From the NCBI GenBank assembly GCA_958450365.1, contig CAUEEP010000758.1, positions 1,324,565 through 1,388,564 on the forward strand: DNA of 64,000 nt, in the 5' to 3' direction. The position numbers were made by a program, and so were the translations under genes. Positions 44,904-57,634 of the stretch are shown piece by piece (position 1 is the stretch's first letter; every line of letters begins with the position of its first letter). Source of the DNA: Mesorhabditis belari (lineage: Eukaryota; Nematoda; Chromadorea; Rhabditida; Rhabditidae). The notes beneath the pieces are model-generated. The model did no database searches. It saw only the letters and a list, made by a program, of their open reading frames with translations, and had not been told where the DNA came from.

Positions 44904-45441
44904 GTATGCATTTGGATTCGGATTTGTTTTGAAAGCCTTGCGAAAAACCAAACTCTACAATTGATCGAGCATCTTTGCATTTGATTCCACCCGATTGCAA
45001 ATTTAATTCAAAGAGTCACCTTCGTTTGAATTTTGGCATTGCCACTCTTTTCTTTAAGTTTTAGAAAAGTTTCATTAAAAGTCTCAGATGCAAAATAGAA
45101 AAAAATAAAAAAAACCTTAAAGAAGCCCAAATTATTGCAGCACCGATTTTCCTCTACAATTTGGCGAATGAACTGCGGCATCTTTTTCAATTGTTGAGAA
45201 TTTGGTTGCCTAAAACCACGTAATTAATTTCCGATACTAATACATAATGGATAATCAAGACTAAAAAATAATCTGTTGATTGATAAAGTTGAAAACTAAA
45301 GAGGTTACTGAACCGACTCAACAATAACAGGATAATTTTTGATACTTCGATAGCATTTATTTTAACGATGACTGATAACGTAACAACAACAAAATTGATA
45401 AGTTAATACTGGCAAAAAGAAACGATAACATCATGCAAAAA

Positions 45442-46410
45442 TCATTTATATGAGGGATCATCTTCCACATTCACGTTCACTCGTTCCCCCGATACACGTT
45501 GAACACCGATGTGTTTGACAGGAATAGCAACCAATGAATCACCCATGACAGAACTCTAAAATACAAAAAAATTCGTCTGCATGTTTAGGCACAACTTACA
45601 GTTTGCTGAGCCTTGGTGACTTTCACCTTGCCAAGTTCCAAGCCCACACGATCAGCCTTCTCCCTTAACAGAGTTTAACTAAGTGTACAAAAAAAACACA
45701 ACTTGTAGTAGATGTACAAAAGGCAATACACCAAGTATTCCCAGATGTAAAATGGAATAGCGATGATCAGTGCACCAATGAGTACTAAAAGCATTTTTTA
45801 AATTACAAGTAATTTCATTTACCGTTGCCCTTCTCGCTGTCTTCCATGGTGTTTTCCAAAAATGCAAAGTTGGCTCCAACATAAAAACAACTGTAATCAA
45901 TAGCCGCTTTAGTGAAGTAAAAAAATATTTACCCCGCAAGCATTCCTTTGAAATGCAAGATTCCGGCCAGACAAAAAGTGATGCTTATTCCGTTCAGAAG
46001 AGGCTAAATCGCCTAAACTTTCATTCATTGAAAGGAAGACTCACAAGCAAGTATACAACGATTTTGCCGGTCATGTGGTTTCCCAAAAGCGTGGCCAGCA
46101 TACATCCGACAAGCACCATCATTGCAGTAAAATAGGACCACTAAAATTGGAAAGTTAAATAAAAACCGATAACATACGCAAAAAGCCTTCTTGAGCATTA
46201 AAGCATTCGATAAAGCGGCGCCAAGAACGAACAGTTCGGCGATAAAAAAGAGCAAGGCAGCTACCTAAACAAATTTTTGAATTATGAATGTCAAGAGATT
46301 CCTTAAAAACGAACCTTTATTGAAAGCAAACCACAGCAACACTTGTAGCGGCCTCTGTCCACGATCAAATTCGGATTGGCAAGCACATGGAAATGATCGC
46401 GAATTGCCAT
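45442..46410 (-). CDS. Multi-pass membrane protein, tetraspan paralogue 2
   Basis: Exons 46410-46315, 46264-46178, 46140-46045, 46003-45933, then about 45891-45825, about 45782-45700, about 45665-45600 and about 45556-45442, all in closing phases. The start has NPNLIVDRGRYKCCCGLLS, a triple-cysteine motif before the first membrane segment. Four hydrophobic helices follow (AALLFFIAELFVLGAAL; TAMMVLVGCMLATLL; GISITFCLAGILHF; LIGALIIAIPFYIWEYLVY). The cytoplasmic tail contains EKADRVGLELGKVKVTKAQQ and ends VEDDPSYK. The YKCCCGLL motif and topology resemble LAPTM4/DUF7027-type endolysosomal proteins, but that is inference. A close paralogue is at 49324-50296. Confidence 0.82.
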
Positions 46411-46514
46411 CTTGAATGCAGATTTGATTTCCGAAAACCAAAATGTTTTGGAATTGTTAGAAAAACACTGGAAAGCTAGCAAATCTTAAGAGGGAGTGTA
46501 TATTAGTCACTTTT

Positions 46515-46665
46515 GCGTCAGAGCGCATTAATTTGCGACCATCACGGTTGCGCCGCGAAAATTGCACCGTAAGCCAAAAACGAAAATTGCGCCGCCGAAT
46601 TTCGCATGCTCAATTTTCGTTTTTGTCTTGCGGCGCAATCGTTATGGTCCCATTAATTTTCGCTC
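46515..46665. repeat. Foldback repeat, about 150 bp
   Basis: CGCATTAATTTGCGACCATC with GGTTGCGCCGC on the left is mirrored by GCGGCGCAATCG with GGTCCCATTAATTTTCGC on the right, and a second nested pair AAAACGAAAATTGCG/CAATTTTCGTTTT lies inside. A small MITE upstream of tetraspan paralogue 2. The overlapping 193-codon plus-strand frame (46533-47114) begins in this repeat and has no recognisable domain. Confidence 0.75.
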
Positions 46666-47114
46666 TTCGAAAAAAACATGTATTTGGCACGGCAAAGCGA
46701 ATCCACAGCTCGACCAGAACGAGGGTAATCAGCCATTTTTGTTGTCAGTGTTTGATTTCTAAACAAGGTGAAACAGAGGTATTTGCTTTCTTTAGAACCA
46801 AAATTATATTATGCCGACACAATTTTGAAAAAGCGATAAAACGGCAAAAGTTGTTAGGAAAAATACTCTTTGGAAGTGAATGCGATATTTTTAAAATTTC
46901 AAGTTTTGTTCCTCAAAAACTATTCATTATCTATCCGTTGAGTCTAGATAGCCACTTTATAACTTTTAGCGCTTTTCTAGAAAGTTGCGCAAAACAAAAT
47001 AAAACCGTTCAATCTTTCCTTTTCTCTGTTGAGAACAAACCAAAAAGTCACCAAGCGTACTGTAGTTGTCGAGACTACGGTAGTTTCCGTCAGATAAGTT
47101 TTTTCACAGTTTAG

Positions 47115-48218
47115 ATTCTCTTTCCTACCAAAGTACAGACTCTGATAAGTCGTACGGATAATTTGATTCTCTCTTTCCTTTTCTGTGTTTTAAAACTTTA
47201 TTTCCCAGACCATAAATGCATATCAATGAATACATTGCTAATAGAATTGTACAAACATGGATATCAAATGAGTAAGAAAAAAATAACACAAAATTAGATT
47301 GATTGGTTGGTTGTTGAGAAGGGAACGAGGACACAGTTGTGAAGAAAGAAAACGATGAGACGACGAATGGATGATTAAAGATTGAATGCTCAAAAAAAAC
47401 AAAAATTTTACTTACTTGAAATTTTTAACGCAGATCGATATTAGTGTAAAGATTAAGTGGTAAGTTGAGATCAGTCGACACACATCAGCCAAGTTAACCG
47501 ACGCCGCTCTAAAAACCGACGCCACCGTTCGTTGTGCAAAAATTACTCTTTCACTTCTTTCTTCATCACCCGGTTAAATCAGTCTACTTAAAGAAAAATA
47601 TTACTAGTTCAACGGTAAGGAAAATCACAAACGGAACTATCGATTCAAATCGCAATCGTCAATCTTGCGAACCGTTTTCTAAAGAAACGCACAACTATTC
47701 ATACCACAACTTAAAATCAAACCAGCATGTAGTCGTAATCAGGCGCATCAACAAATGTCAGTTGTTTCACATAGCATCACATAAATCTTACATCCTAATT
47801 CGAAGACAATTCGCAGCTTGTGATCCCTTGACAACCATCGGCCCTCCACATTCCGTTTTTGCTGTGGTACTTTCTCGAGTGATTCGGCCTAAATTTAAAT
47901 CTGTTGCTAACTTGTATACAAACGAACTAAAAGAGTTAACTAAAACTGTAAATAATATCGTTTTCAAGTACTATACGCGAAACAAAACATTGAAAAGTTA
48001 TTAAATAAGTAAAAACTGGAAGAAAACAAAAAATCCCACCGATTTTAAGATTCGTATCGTTCCTCCCGGAGTATCCTTGTTGTTTTCCTTGGTTTTTGCG
48101 CGTCCCATATTCGGCCGAGATGAGTGAAGAGACGAGTAGCAAATGATGGGATTCTGCACTCCAGAAAACCTTTTAAATGAGCCATAAATGCAAATTTTAA
48201 AATTAAAATCAACTTTAT
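47115..48218. other. Intergenic region, no supported gene
   Basis: A 156-codon plus-strand frame (47534-48004, Ser/Asn/Lys-rich) is the only sizeable ORF. It has no recognised motif, no flanking splice context and no paralogue in the window, so I do not call it a gene. The rest is AT-rich spacer. Confidence 0.4.
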
Positions 48219-48968
48219 AGTATAGTTTTCGAGTGTCCCCGTCTCTGAATTTTCAGTTTTTAGTCCCTTTCTCAAAAATTAGTAGATGATTCTGGGAGTT
48301 CAGAATACCATTCGATAGCAAATTTTTTTGCGCATCTTTTGGCATATAAGCCATTGCCGAATGACTTATTGGGTGGGGAGAAAATTTACAAAGTGTAAAG
48401 TACTCCTCTAAAGTATTCCCCTGTGATATACATATGTGTACAGTTGAATATTCTGGGATTTTTATTGCAAACGTATATGGCAAATAAAAGTGGTAAAACT
48501 AGAATTAAATGCGCATATTTTTCAAAAAAAAGTAATTAAAAATAGGAAAGAGGAGTCAAGATATGGAGGTGGGAAGAAAAAAAGGGGATACTTTCGAAAA
48601 GTGTCCCCTTTTTTCTTTTCACTCGCATATCTCGGTCACATTTGGGTCTTTTGAATTACTTTTTTTTGTAAAATACGTGCATTCAAGTTTAGTTTTACTG
48701 TTTTTAATTGGAGAATGGATTGCTCGGAGGAATCCCAGAATATTTCAACTGGAACCTAGGAGGACACTTTAGGGGAGTACTCTCCCCCTTTACACTTTGT
48801 AAATTTTCTTGCCACCCAATAAGTCATTCGCAATGGCTTATACGCCAAAAGATGCGCAAAAAATTTGCTATCGAATGGTATTTTGAACTCCCAGAATCAT
48901 CTACTAGTTTTTCAAAAAGGGACTAAAAACTGAAAATTCAGAGAAGGGGACACTCGAAAACCATACCC
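48219..48968. mobile_element. Foldback element of about 750 bp with long TIRs
   Basis: The left arm begins AGTATAGTTTTCGAGTGTCC and continues CTGAATTTTCAGTTTTTAGT. The right arm ends with the mirror, ACTGAAAATTCAGAG...GGGGACACTCGAAAACCATAC. Symmetry extends about 230 bp inward, including CCCAGAATATTC and GTACTC. A second, smaller inverted pair (GGGGATACTTTCG/CGAAAAGTGTCCCC) lies near the centre (about 48583-48608). No transposase frame. Confidence 0.85.
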
Positions 48969-49323
48969 TAGACTTACATGTTAATATGTTCTCTTCATCG
49001 AAATCGGCTTGTTAGGTCTTCTGAAACCACCTTCATTTTCTCTTTTCACAAATACATTTTATCTTTATTCATTCGACCATTCATCACTTTCGGGCCGGTT
49101 TATTTTTCTTGAATTAATTTTGTTCGTCGTGAATAAGGTATTAAGTTGTCGCGAGGACATGTCTAATGTTTACCCATTACGCCCAAACTCAAATGCATTT
49201 TTATCTCAAGTTTAAGTTTTATTTAACTGAATAACGATTTAACGTAACGTCAACAACAAAAATAAATTGGTAACAGCAACAAAAAAATAGACGTTAGCAA
49301 ACAATGTTTTTTCCATGCAATTA

Positions 49324-50296
49324 TTAGTGCGATGGCCCAGCTGCTCCACGACGTTCCTTCTTGACGCGCTGGGGAGCGATGTTCTTCTTTGGCGAAGTGT
49401 CGGTCATCAAGGCTTCACCCACAGCAACACTCTAAAACAATTAGCTGAATAAAAAAATTGTTAAAAGCTTACTGTGCGTTGAGGTTTGGGAATCAGCTTG
49501 ACCTCATTGCAAAGTTCGACGTCGATTTTGCCACGCTTCTCCCTTAATTCGATAAAATAAGAATATCTGGCAAATAAAAAATACTTCAGGCTAGTATAAT
49601 GAAGATAGAAGACCAAGTACTCCCAGATGAAGAGTGGGACGAAGAAGATGAGGGAGCCAATAAGCACTAAAAGCATGAGTTATTGTTATCTAACTGTAAA
49701 ACACACAATTTCCCTTGATATCCTTTTGAGCGCTTGAGTCGAAACTTGCATTACCAGCTGCACAATGGGGACTAGAAGCATTTGAATTAGGTAGGTAGGT
49801 ATGTAGAATCAGAATACCTATCAAATGCTCCCTTGAAACACAAGATGGCCATCAAGTAGTAGCCGACACTCATCACATCCAATACAGGCTAAAAACACTA
49901 TGTATTACCATCCAACACAAGCCAGTTTACCAGCAAAAAGAGAACAATTTTGCCCGTCTTGTGATTTCCCAAAAGAGTGGTGACAATGCATCCGACGAGC
50001 ACAATCATTCCCATGAAGTATCCCCACTAAAACGAGACATTTTAAAATAAAAGGGCAAAAAACAAACCGTCAATGCCTGGTTGTGCATACTGGCGTTTGA
50101 TAAAGCCGTGCCCAGAGCAAATATTTCCATGATGAAGAACAGTAAAGCAGCAATCTAAGTAGACGTTAAAATGGCTTTAATTTGGCAAAACAATAACCTC
50201 GACAGGAAGCAATCCACAGCAGAACTTGTAGCGGCTCTCGTCCAGAAACACATGGTTCCGGTTGAAAAGAACTCGAAAGTTGTCCCAAATTGGCAT
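49324..50296 (-). CDS. Multi-pass membrane protein, tetraspan paralogue 3
   Basis: Starts MPIWDNFRVLFNRNHVFLDE, then SRYKFCCGLLPVE, followed by four membrane segments: AALLFFIMEIFALGTAL, GMIVLVGCIVTTLLGN, VMSVGYYLMAILCF and LIGSLIFFVPLFIWEYLVFY. The basic tail includes REKRGKIDVELCNEVKLIPK and ends ERRGAAGPSH (TAA). It aligns segment by segment with paralogue 2; GNHxTGKIV after TM2, P(L/V)L(N/D) at the next exon start and WEYLV in TM4 are shared. The two genes are about 3 kb apart in the same orientation, separated by a foldback element. Function unknown; it probably sits in an internal membrane or the plasma membrane. Confidence 0.85.
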
Positions 50297-50615
50297 TTCA
50301 GTCAGATCAAATAGCTAAAAATGCATAATATAATTCTGACTGCATTCAAGTGCATAATTCTATTTGTATAACTTCGAGAGGTAGTTTATACTCATGAGCG
50401 GCAAAATCAATTTAGAGTATGTGACTTTGGATAAATATCGAAATGTATGGAACAAACATGGCGCTTCGAATCATGTATTACTTTGAAATGACACAAATAA
50501 GCTGCATTCTACAAAACTTGTCAGACAGAACATTTATTGAACAGAACGTTTGAAAATTTACTCGATAATACGCCTGGCAAGACAAGACAATACATAAAAC
50601 TGACAATCAATACAT

Positions 50616-52219
<1,604 letters not shown>

Positions 52220-52278
52220 TATCTGAAAATAAAAATTTTAATAGGCTTTTAAGAGGGGTAATAAAAGAGGCGCGAACT

Positions 52279-52590
52279 TGGGGGTAAGACAAATGCTACC
52301 TTTTTCGCTGGAAAAGGCCTTAGGAAAGGCCGTAGAGCTCCAAAAATGTTTTCATACGGAGGAATCGTATGCGTAGATTCTGAGTTTCGACAAATCAGAC
52401 CAAAAAAAAGGCAGCTTAACGCTTTTCCGCAGTTTTTGCCTTTTAGCCCAAATTTGACGTGTCAGCGAGGTCTGATTTGTCGAAATCCAGAATCTACTCA
52501 TACGACCCCCTACATTAAAACATTTTTGAAGCTCTACGGCCTTTCCTAAGGCCTTTTCCAGCGAAAAAAAGGTAGCATTTGTCCCACCCC
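52279..52590. mobile_element. Palindromic non-autonomous DNA element, copy 3
   Basis: A 312-bp palindromic copy, shorter than the others because the GCGCACC blocks are reduced. An exact 8-bp duplication CGCGAACT flanks it (52271-52278 and 52591-52598). It lies 60 bp upstream of the beta-tubulin start codon, in what should be the promoter or 5' UTR. Confidence 0.88.
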
Positions 52591-52599
52591 CGCGAACTC

Positions 52600-54345
52600 A
52601 AAAAACTGATTCTAGAAGAGTTTAAAAAAAACAGTGGACGCTGGAAATCAAATGCGTGACATGAAAAAATTTTTTCAGGACATTTTTGTCTCAGAAAGAT
52701 TTTAATATTTAGTAAAATGATTGAAAATTCGAAATGCATAGGCTTAACAATTTGGATATATTAATAATGAAATTTTTCTCGCCAACAAATTCAAGACTTT
52801 TTCGGGGACTAGTTAGAACAGCGCGAACGGATCAGCGCTGTTCATTTCACCGCCAGCGAATCAGCGCGCGTTCATTTCAGCGCCGCGCAAAAAAGATTTG
52901 AAAACGTTAATTTCAACGCGACTAGATTTTAATACTCTTGATTCTCGCGTTGCTTTTTCATGTTTTTATAATTTCGCTAATGTTTTTGCACTTTTTTCAT
53001 CTATTGCACTTAGAGCGTGGCCATACGCATTAAATGCGCGCAAAAACGACCAAAATTAGCTCGGTTTATCCATTTTTTAGAGGAAAATATAGAAATTTGC
53101 CACTTTTATGATAAATGCCCCCAAATCTCGTGTTTTTAATGCTTATTTTATATTTCTCTTTTACAATTAGCTTACAGGTGGCCCCACCCCTGGTGTCCCC
53201 CTTGCCCACAAAAGTGCCCCCCCCCCAAAGTGTGGGCAAACTGTGAAAAGTTAGTGGGTTTTTTTTTCTTCAAAACCACTTTTTCTGGGGTAGTTTTATG
53301 CGTAGATTCTGAAAAGCACAACGAGAGCTTGGGGAAATGCGTTTTAAGCCAAGTTTCGGGATTCCAAAGTCCAAATTCCAACACTCATACAGTGTGATGA
53401 GAGGGATACACGTAGGGTCTAAAAATGGTCTCTCAAAACATTTTTTGAAGCCAAAAACTCTTTTTCTGGCATAATTTAACCTACTGATTACATTTCTGCT
53501 CCATATAGTGAAGTACACCATAGAAGCGCGCACTTTGGAGCCCTGAAACTCGCGGCTTAAAGTGCCTTTTCCCAAGCTCTTATTGTGTTTTTTCGGAATT
53601 GACGCATAAAATTACCCCAGAAAAACTGATGAAAAAGTGCCCCACGCTGAACTTCAAATTATTTTTGTTAATAAAGTGTACATGTATTATTCTAATTAAA
53701 AACAAAAAAGCCCTACGAACGGGTGGCATTTTCTATAAAAAATTTCATCGATTTTTTGAAAAAGTGATGTTGCAAGACTTTTGCTCGGTATTGTAAATGT
53801 GAAAACTTTGAAATCATACAAAAAAAAACACTAAAACCACGTTTATACAGAAAAAGATTCCGTTGGTGCTGAAATTAACGTTTTCAAGCCTTTTGGGCGG
53901 CGCTGTTTTAGGTCCTTTTTTTCGGTTTGGTTTTGTTTCGGTGTCATCTGGCAATTTCAGTCCCGATAACTGCTCAAAATTCAAGTGAGCTTTTTCTGGG
54001 GTAATTCGATGCGTTAAGTATGAATTTCGACATCGCAGACCCGGGTTTTGCGATTTTTGAAGGTTTTGGAAAACTCATGTTATTTAGTTGATCCTCGTCA
54101 TTTTGAGCGGCTTATTGGAGAGACTAGCCATGCTGGTTTACACGCAAATTATAGTTTTAACACAATTTTTGTTTTAATAGCTCTGGATTTGTTTTTCCCG
54201 CGTTTCGTACCTCCTTTTTGCCACTCCCTTTTTTGAGGGTTTTCTCGTTCCTGAAGCCCCCTTTCTTTGTTCTGGTACCAAAGGTTAGGGGTCGTCTGCT
54301 TAAGCCTGAAAGTTTTGTGTGGACAGCGCTACCTACAAAAAAAAA
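52600..54345. other. Intergenic region between beta-tubulin and FZY-1
   Basis: About 1.7 kb without a supported gene. It contains CAGCGC-rich short repeats (about 52820-52880), a C run near 53218-53227 and a foldback element at 53262-53645. A lone segment near 53994-54020 (CTTTTTCTGGGGTAATTCGATGCG) resembles one arm of that element. Confidence 0.5.
53262..53645. repeat. Foldback element, about 385 bp
   Basis: The left arm CACTTTTTCTGGGGTAGTTT with TATGCGTAGATTCTGAAAAG and GAGAGCTTGGGGAAA is mirrored on the right by TTTCCCAAGCTCTTATTGTG, GACGCATAAAATTACCCCAG and AAAAAGTG. No open frame of note. Confidence 0.75.
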
Positions 54346-54447
54346 GCCCGCTACCTGAAGGCGTTAGCGAACGATGCGTTCCGGGGTCCTGCAGTCAGGT
54401 CACACGATCGCCTTCGGCGAGATTAGGGTGCGGAGCCATAGCCATTT
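54346..54447. ncRNA. GC-rich run of tight hairpins, candidate structured RNA
   Basis: Within AT-rich spacer, about 100 bp of GC-rich sequence holds three small hairpins in a row: GAACG-atg-CGTTC (54369-54381), CCTG-cagt-CAGG (54388-54399) and TCGCC-ttc-GGCGA (54408-54420), ending before a T run (54445-54450). It does not match U1, U2, U4, U5, U6, SL RNA or a tRNA. It could be an unrecognised small RNA gene or a repeat fragment. Confidence 0.3.
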
Positions 54448-54645
54448 TTTGCTTGGAAGTTCAGCAATAATCAAAGTTTATTTACTTGGTAACACGCGTG
54501 AAAGACATCAATAAGCAAACAATAAGAAAACGTCTACGACCATTGGCCGAAATTTAGAGTCTTAGCATGAAATCGAATTATCTTAACGAAAAAACAAACA
54601 TATTTACAATTAATGCCTGCGGGAGGTGTAAGCCATAAGTGCCAA

Positions 54646-56839
54646 TTAACGTAAAGCATCAAGTGTGGAAAATTTGCTTCTTTTGTGTTGCAGCAGTTGT
54701 GTGCTCTTGTCGACCTAAAACAGATAGAATACTAAATGTAAAAAGTACTTTGTTAAAAGTGCTGAAATTTACTTTGAAAAAGTGCCACAAACGGAGAGAT
54801 TCATCAGCGCTTGCACTAATTACGTATTGACCACAAGGAGACATCGATAAGCCCAAAATACGGTCAGTGTGCCCTGAAACAATAAAAACTACTTCGTATA
54901 TTTTCAAAAAACCAGCAATATTGGCGATCTCAGTATAAGAAGGATGCTTGAAGATTTTGATAGCGTTCGAAGTTCGCCCAAGTCCGACAACCATCTCGTT
55001 ATAGTCTTTATTGAATCGAATGGCTGTGACCTAAAAATACTAGCTCACTCTTAAATGAAACACTTAAATTACCTGTGATCCAACTTTCAAGGTTTTTGTT
55101 AGCGTGCCGGTTTGGGAGTCCCATAAGCGCACATGAGGATCATCCTGTCCACCGCCAGTTGCCAGTAGGCCTCTCTTGTAGTTTGAGAACCGGACAGCCT
55201 TTACAGAAGCCGTGTGATCATTCAAAGAAAAAGTGGGTGACTAAACAATTGCTTTTTTTGGTATGGAAAAAACCAAACCTGATCCCGTGTGTTGAGAAGT
55301 TGGGCATCCCAAATGTTGACGAGATTGTCCCCTCCACCTGTGGCCAATTGAGATCCATCGACTGACCAATGAATACCACAAACTGGCTGTGAATGCCCAT
55401 CAAGCACACTAAAATACCACCATACTTTAATTTTTACAGGTTACCGTTTTCGCTTAACGACGCGTTTTCGTTGACGCCCTCTAGTGGAGTACCCTTATTA
55501 GTATAGTAGGCTAGAAGTGGGCTAATAGAGTTTCAACAAACTAGTAAGGCATCATACGCGATAATTGGAAACAATCATGAACATAAGACTTAAAAGAACC
55601 TACCCAACAACCGAATTTTTTATTCGGACGTCGTGAGAAATGACTTGACCACTTTTATATCCAATCGACAAAATATGATCTTTCCAGACCATGCATGTGG
55701 CTCTACTAACACGTTCGGCATCGAGTTTTCGCAACTCCTTATTTTTAGTAGGATCGTATAGCTAAACAGTAAACGTCAATCTAAACTTAGAAGGCACTTT
55801 TACTTTAACCCTTCCAGTATCTCCGCCGACGGCAAGAAACCTTCCATCGGCTGCCCATTTTACCGCAGTTATAAGATCCGTATTCTCGTTTGCTTCAGCC
55901 AGAAGCTAAATATGAGGTGAATAAATTGAATACAACTTAAACTAACCCCAATTTCTCCAGTGTCGGGATTCCATAGATAGACTTCGTAACCAAGAACAGC
56001 AGCAAGAACATTATTTGACTCCCAGTCAATCAGCTCTGTGTAAAAGTCATCAATAATGTTTGGAGCATCGAGAATTCTAAAAATAATTATTATTACGTGA
56101 AGCTGTTTAACATGCAAGAAAGTCGTAAATAATTATAATAAACATATTAGTATTAACCTTTCAGCGGAAGATGGAATTTGTCTCGACGCTTTCTTTACAG
56201 TCGATGATGGTTGAACACAAGTCGTGTAGAGCACTTTTGCATTCATGTGACCGACAGGAGGCAAGGGAGCATTGTTCTTTCGAAAAACAAGGATTCTATC
56301 TTCGTCTTCCGCATCACACATTTCAGTAGAAGATTTTGCTAAAATAAAATTTAAGATTTTAAGAATGATTAACAGCCCACTTCGCATCATCTTCATAAAT
56401 TTTATCCTGTCGAGTTCTTCTTTTGACGGACTGCAGGGAGCACTTTTTGACGTGTTCAGGGATTGATTCTGAAAAAACCATTTATCAACAACAGTCAGAT
56501 ACGTAGGTACAACATAATTCAACAAACTCTTACCGGGATACTCTGGCTCATGAGGAAGCTGGCGAGCTCTTGTTGGCTGGCACTTCTTGATGGAATCATC
56601 CGATCACCTCCATACTTCATTGCACAGCTTACATTGTTGGCTGCTCTTGATGGAGTTATGTCCCGCCGATTCAATGGTGCCCTCTTCAATCCACCATTTG
56701 TTGGTGTTTTCGAGAAAAGTGCTCGATTCTTGCCCGCGCTTCCTGGTGTTTTTCCTTGAAGGCTCACTTCTCCCAATCCACGCATCATTTTGCTCACCGG
56801 AGTGGTCGCTGTTGAGTTCCCTTGCTGACGGAACGCCAT
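54646..56839 (-). CDS. fzy-1: Cdc20/Fizzy, WD40 activator of the anaphase-promoting complex
   Basis: FZY/Cdc20 recruits substrates to the APC/C and is the target of the spindle checkpoint. The N-terminal exon (56839-56534) carries a GKTPGSAGKNR stretch, an RxxL-type sequence (RAPL) and the C-box GGDRMIPSR. A middle exon has RILVFRKNNAPLPPV and NAKVLYTT (the region of the Mad2-binding KILR motif), then IPSSAERILDAPNI. WD40 repeats follow, with VYLWNPDTGEI, LDGHSQPVCGIHW, GGGDNLVNIWDA, LLATGGGQDDPHVRLWD, GHTDRILGLSMSP and ADESLRLW. The last exon ends LDALR, an analogue of the C-terminal Ile-Arg tail that docks on the APC/C. The ATG at 56839 follows TTTGTTTAG by four bases. The NAPEI/ILDAP block and KVLY favour Cdc20 over Cdh1. 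Confidence 0.93.
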
Positions 56840-56918
56840 CGTTCTAAACAAAAAATGTAATTAGTCACAATAAAGTGAAGTGTTCACAACAAATCTCAAA
56901 GCAAATATGGGTGCAAAG

Positions 56919-57288
56919 AGAGTCAGGAGGGAGGAACAGCTTGGACTTTGACGTTTTTAGCCCTTTCCAAAAAGTTTAAACACGTTTTCTAGAATAAAAA
57001 GCCAAGCTAAATTTGTTAGAAATACTTTTCAAACATTTTGGCAAAGTTTTGAACTGATTTGAGCGACCTGGCTACGACTTAGAGCAAAACTGTCTTAACC
57101 TCTCCCTTTAAAACATGAAGCCCAAAATAGCTGTCAAATTGGATCAAAATGTATTAGAATTGTTTCGAAATGTTAAGTGAAGCTTAAACAACTACTAAAA
57201 ACTGCACTCCGTGTCATAAAAGTCTTAAGTAGCAGAAAAAAGGCTGAAAATTATTATGGCTATAGTCCAAGCTCCCTCCCCTGACTCC
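56919..57288. repeat. Inverted repeat in the divergent fzy-1/gfl-1 promoter region
   Basis: GAGTCAGGAGGGAGGAACAG then CTTGGACT at the left is mirrored by AGTCCAAGCTCCCTCCCCTG then ACTCC at the right. Arms are about 28 bp with a few mismatches. A 79-codon frame (57256-57495) starts in the right arm and is not supported as a gene. Confidence 0.55.
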
Positions 57289-57634
57289 TTCTGGGTAGGA
57301 AAGAAGCGAAAGCTTGACAAGTTCAATGTTGGTGTCGGAAAAGCTTTAGAAATGAAAAATTCACGTAACGCTAGAAACTTAAATATAAATAATAACATGA
57401 ATGAAGATATTCAGCTAGGAATGCTGAACATGGAAAATCTGATTTTTGAGACTACATATTTGAATTTCTTTTGGAGGCGCCGCTTTCCGCACTAACACAA
57501 AACACGGTATTTCTTTCTGCGCTTCTTTCAAAAGAGTCAATTTCAGTCAAATCCTTTACGTAAAAGTTGACAATACATTTTTGGTGTGTTTTTGTTTGTT
57601 TTGATTCCATAATTTTGCTATTTCCAGGCAACCA

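Noticed and set aside
45008..45190. 60-codon minus-strand ORF (KKMPQFIRQIVEENRCCNN...)
   Set aside because: It could be a decayed exon near the tetraspan genes, but it does not align to any paralogue exon and lacks clear splice sites.
46533..47114. 193-codon plus-strand ORF
   Set aside because: It begins within a foldback repeat, shows no domain or splice context, and its composition looks like translated AT-rich spacer.
47534..48004. 156-codon plus-strand ORF
   Set aside because: Long enough to notice, but with no recognised motif, no paralogue here and no supporting exons; it may be chance.
57256..57495. 79-codon plus-strand ORF upstream of gfl-1
   Set aside because: It starts in the arm of an inverted repeat and does not splice into gfl-1, whose own start follows a separate acceptor.
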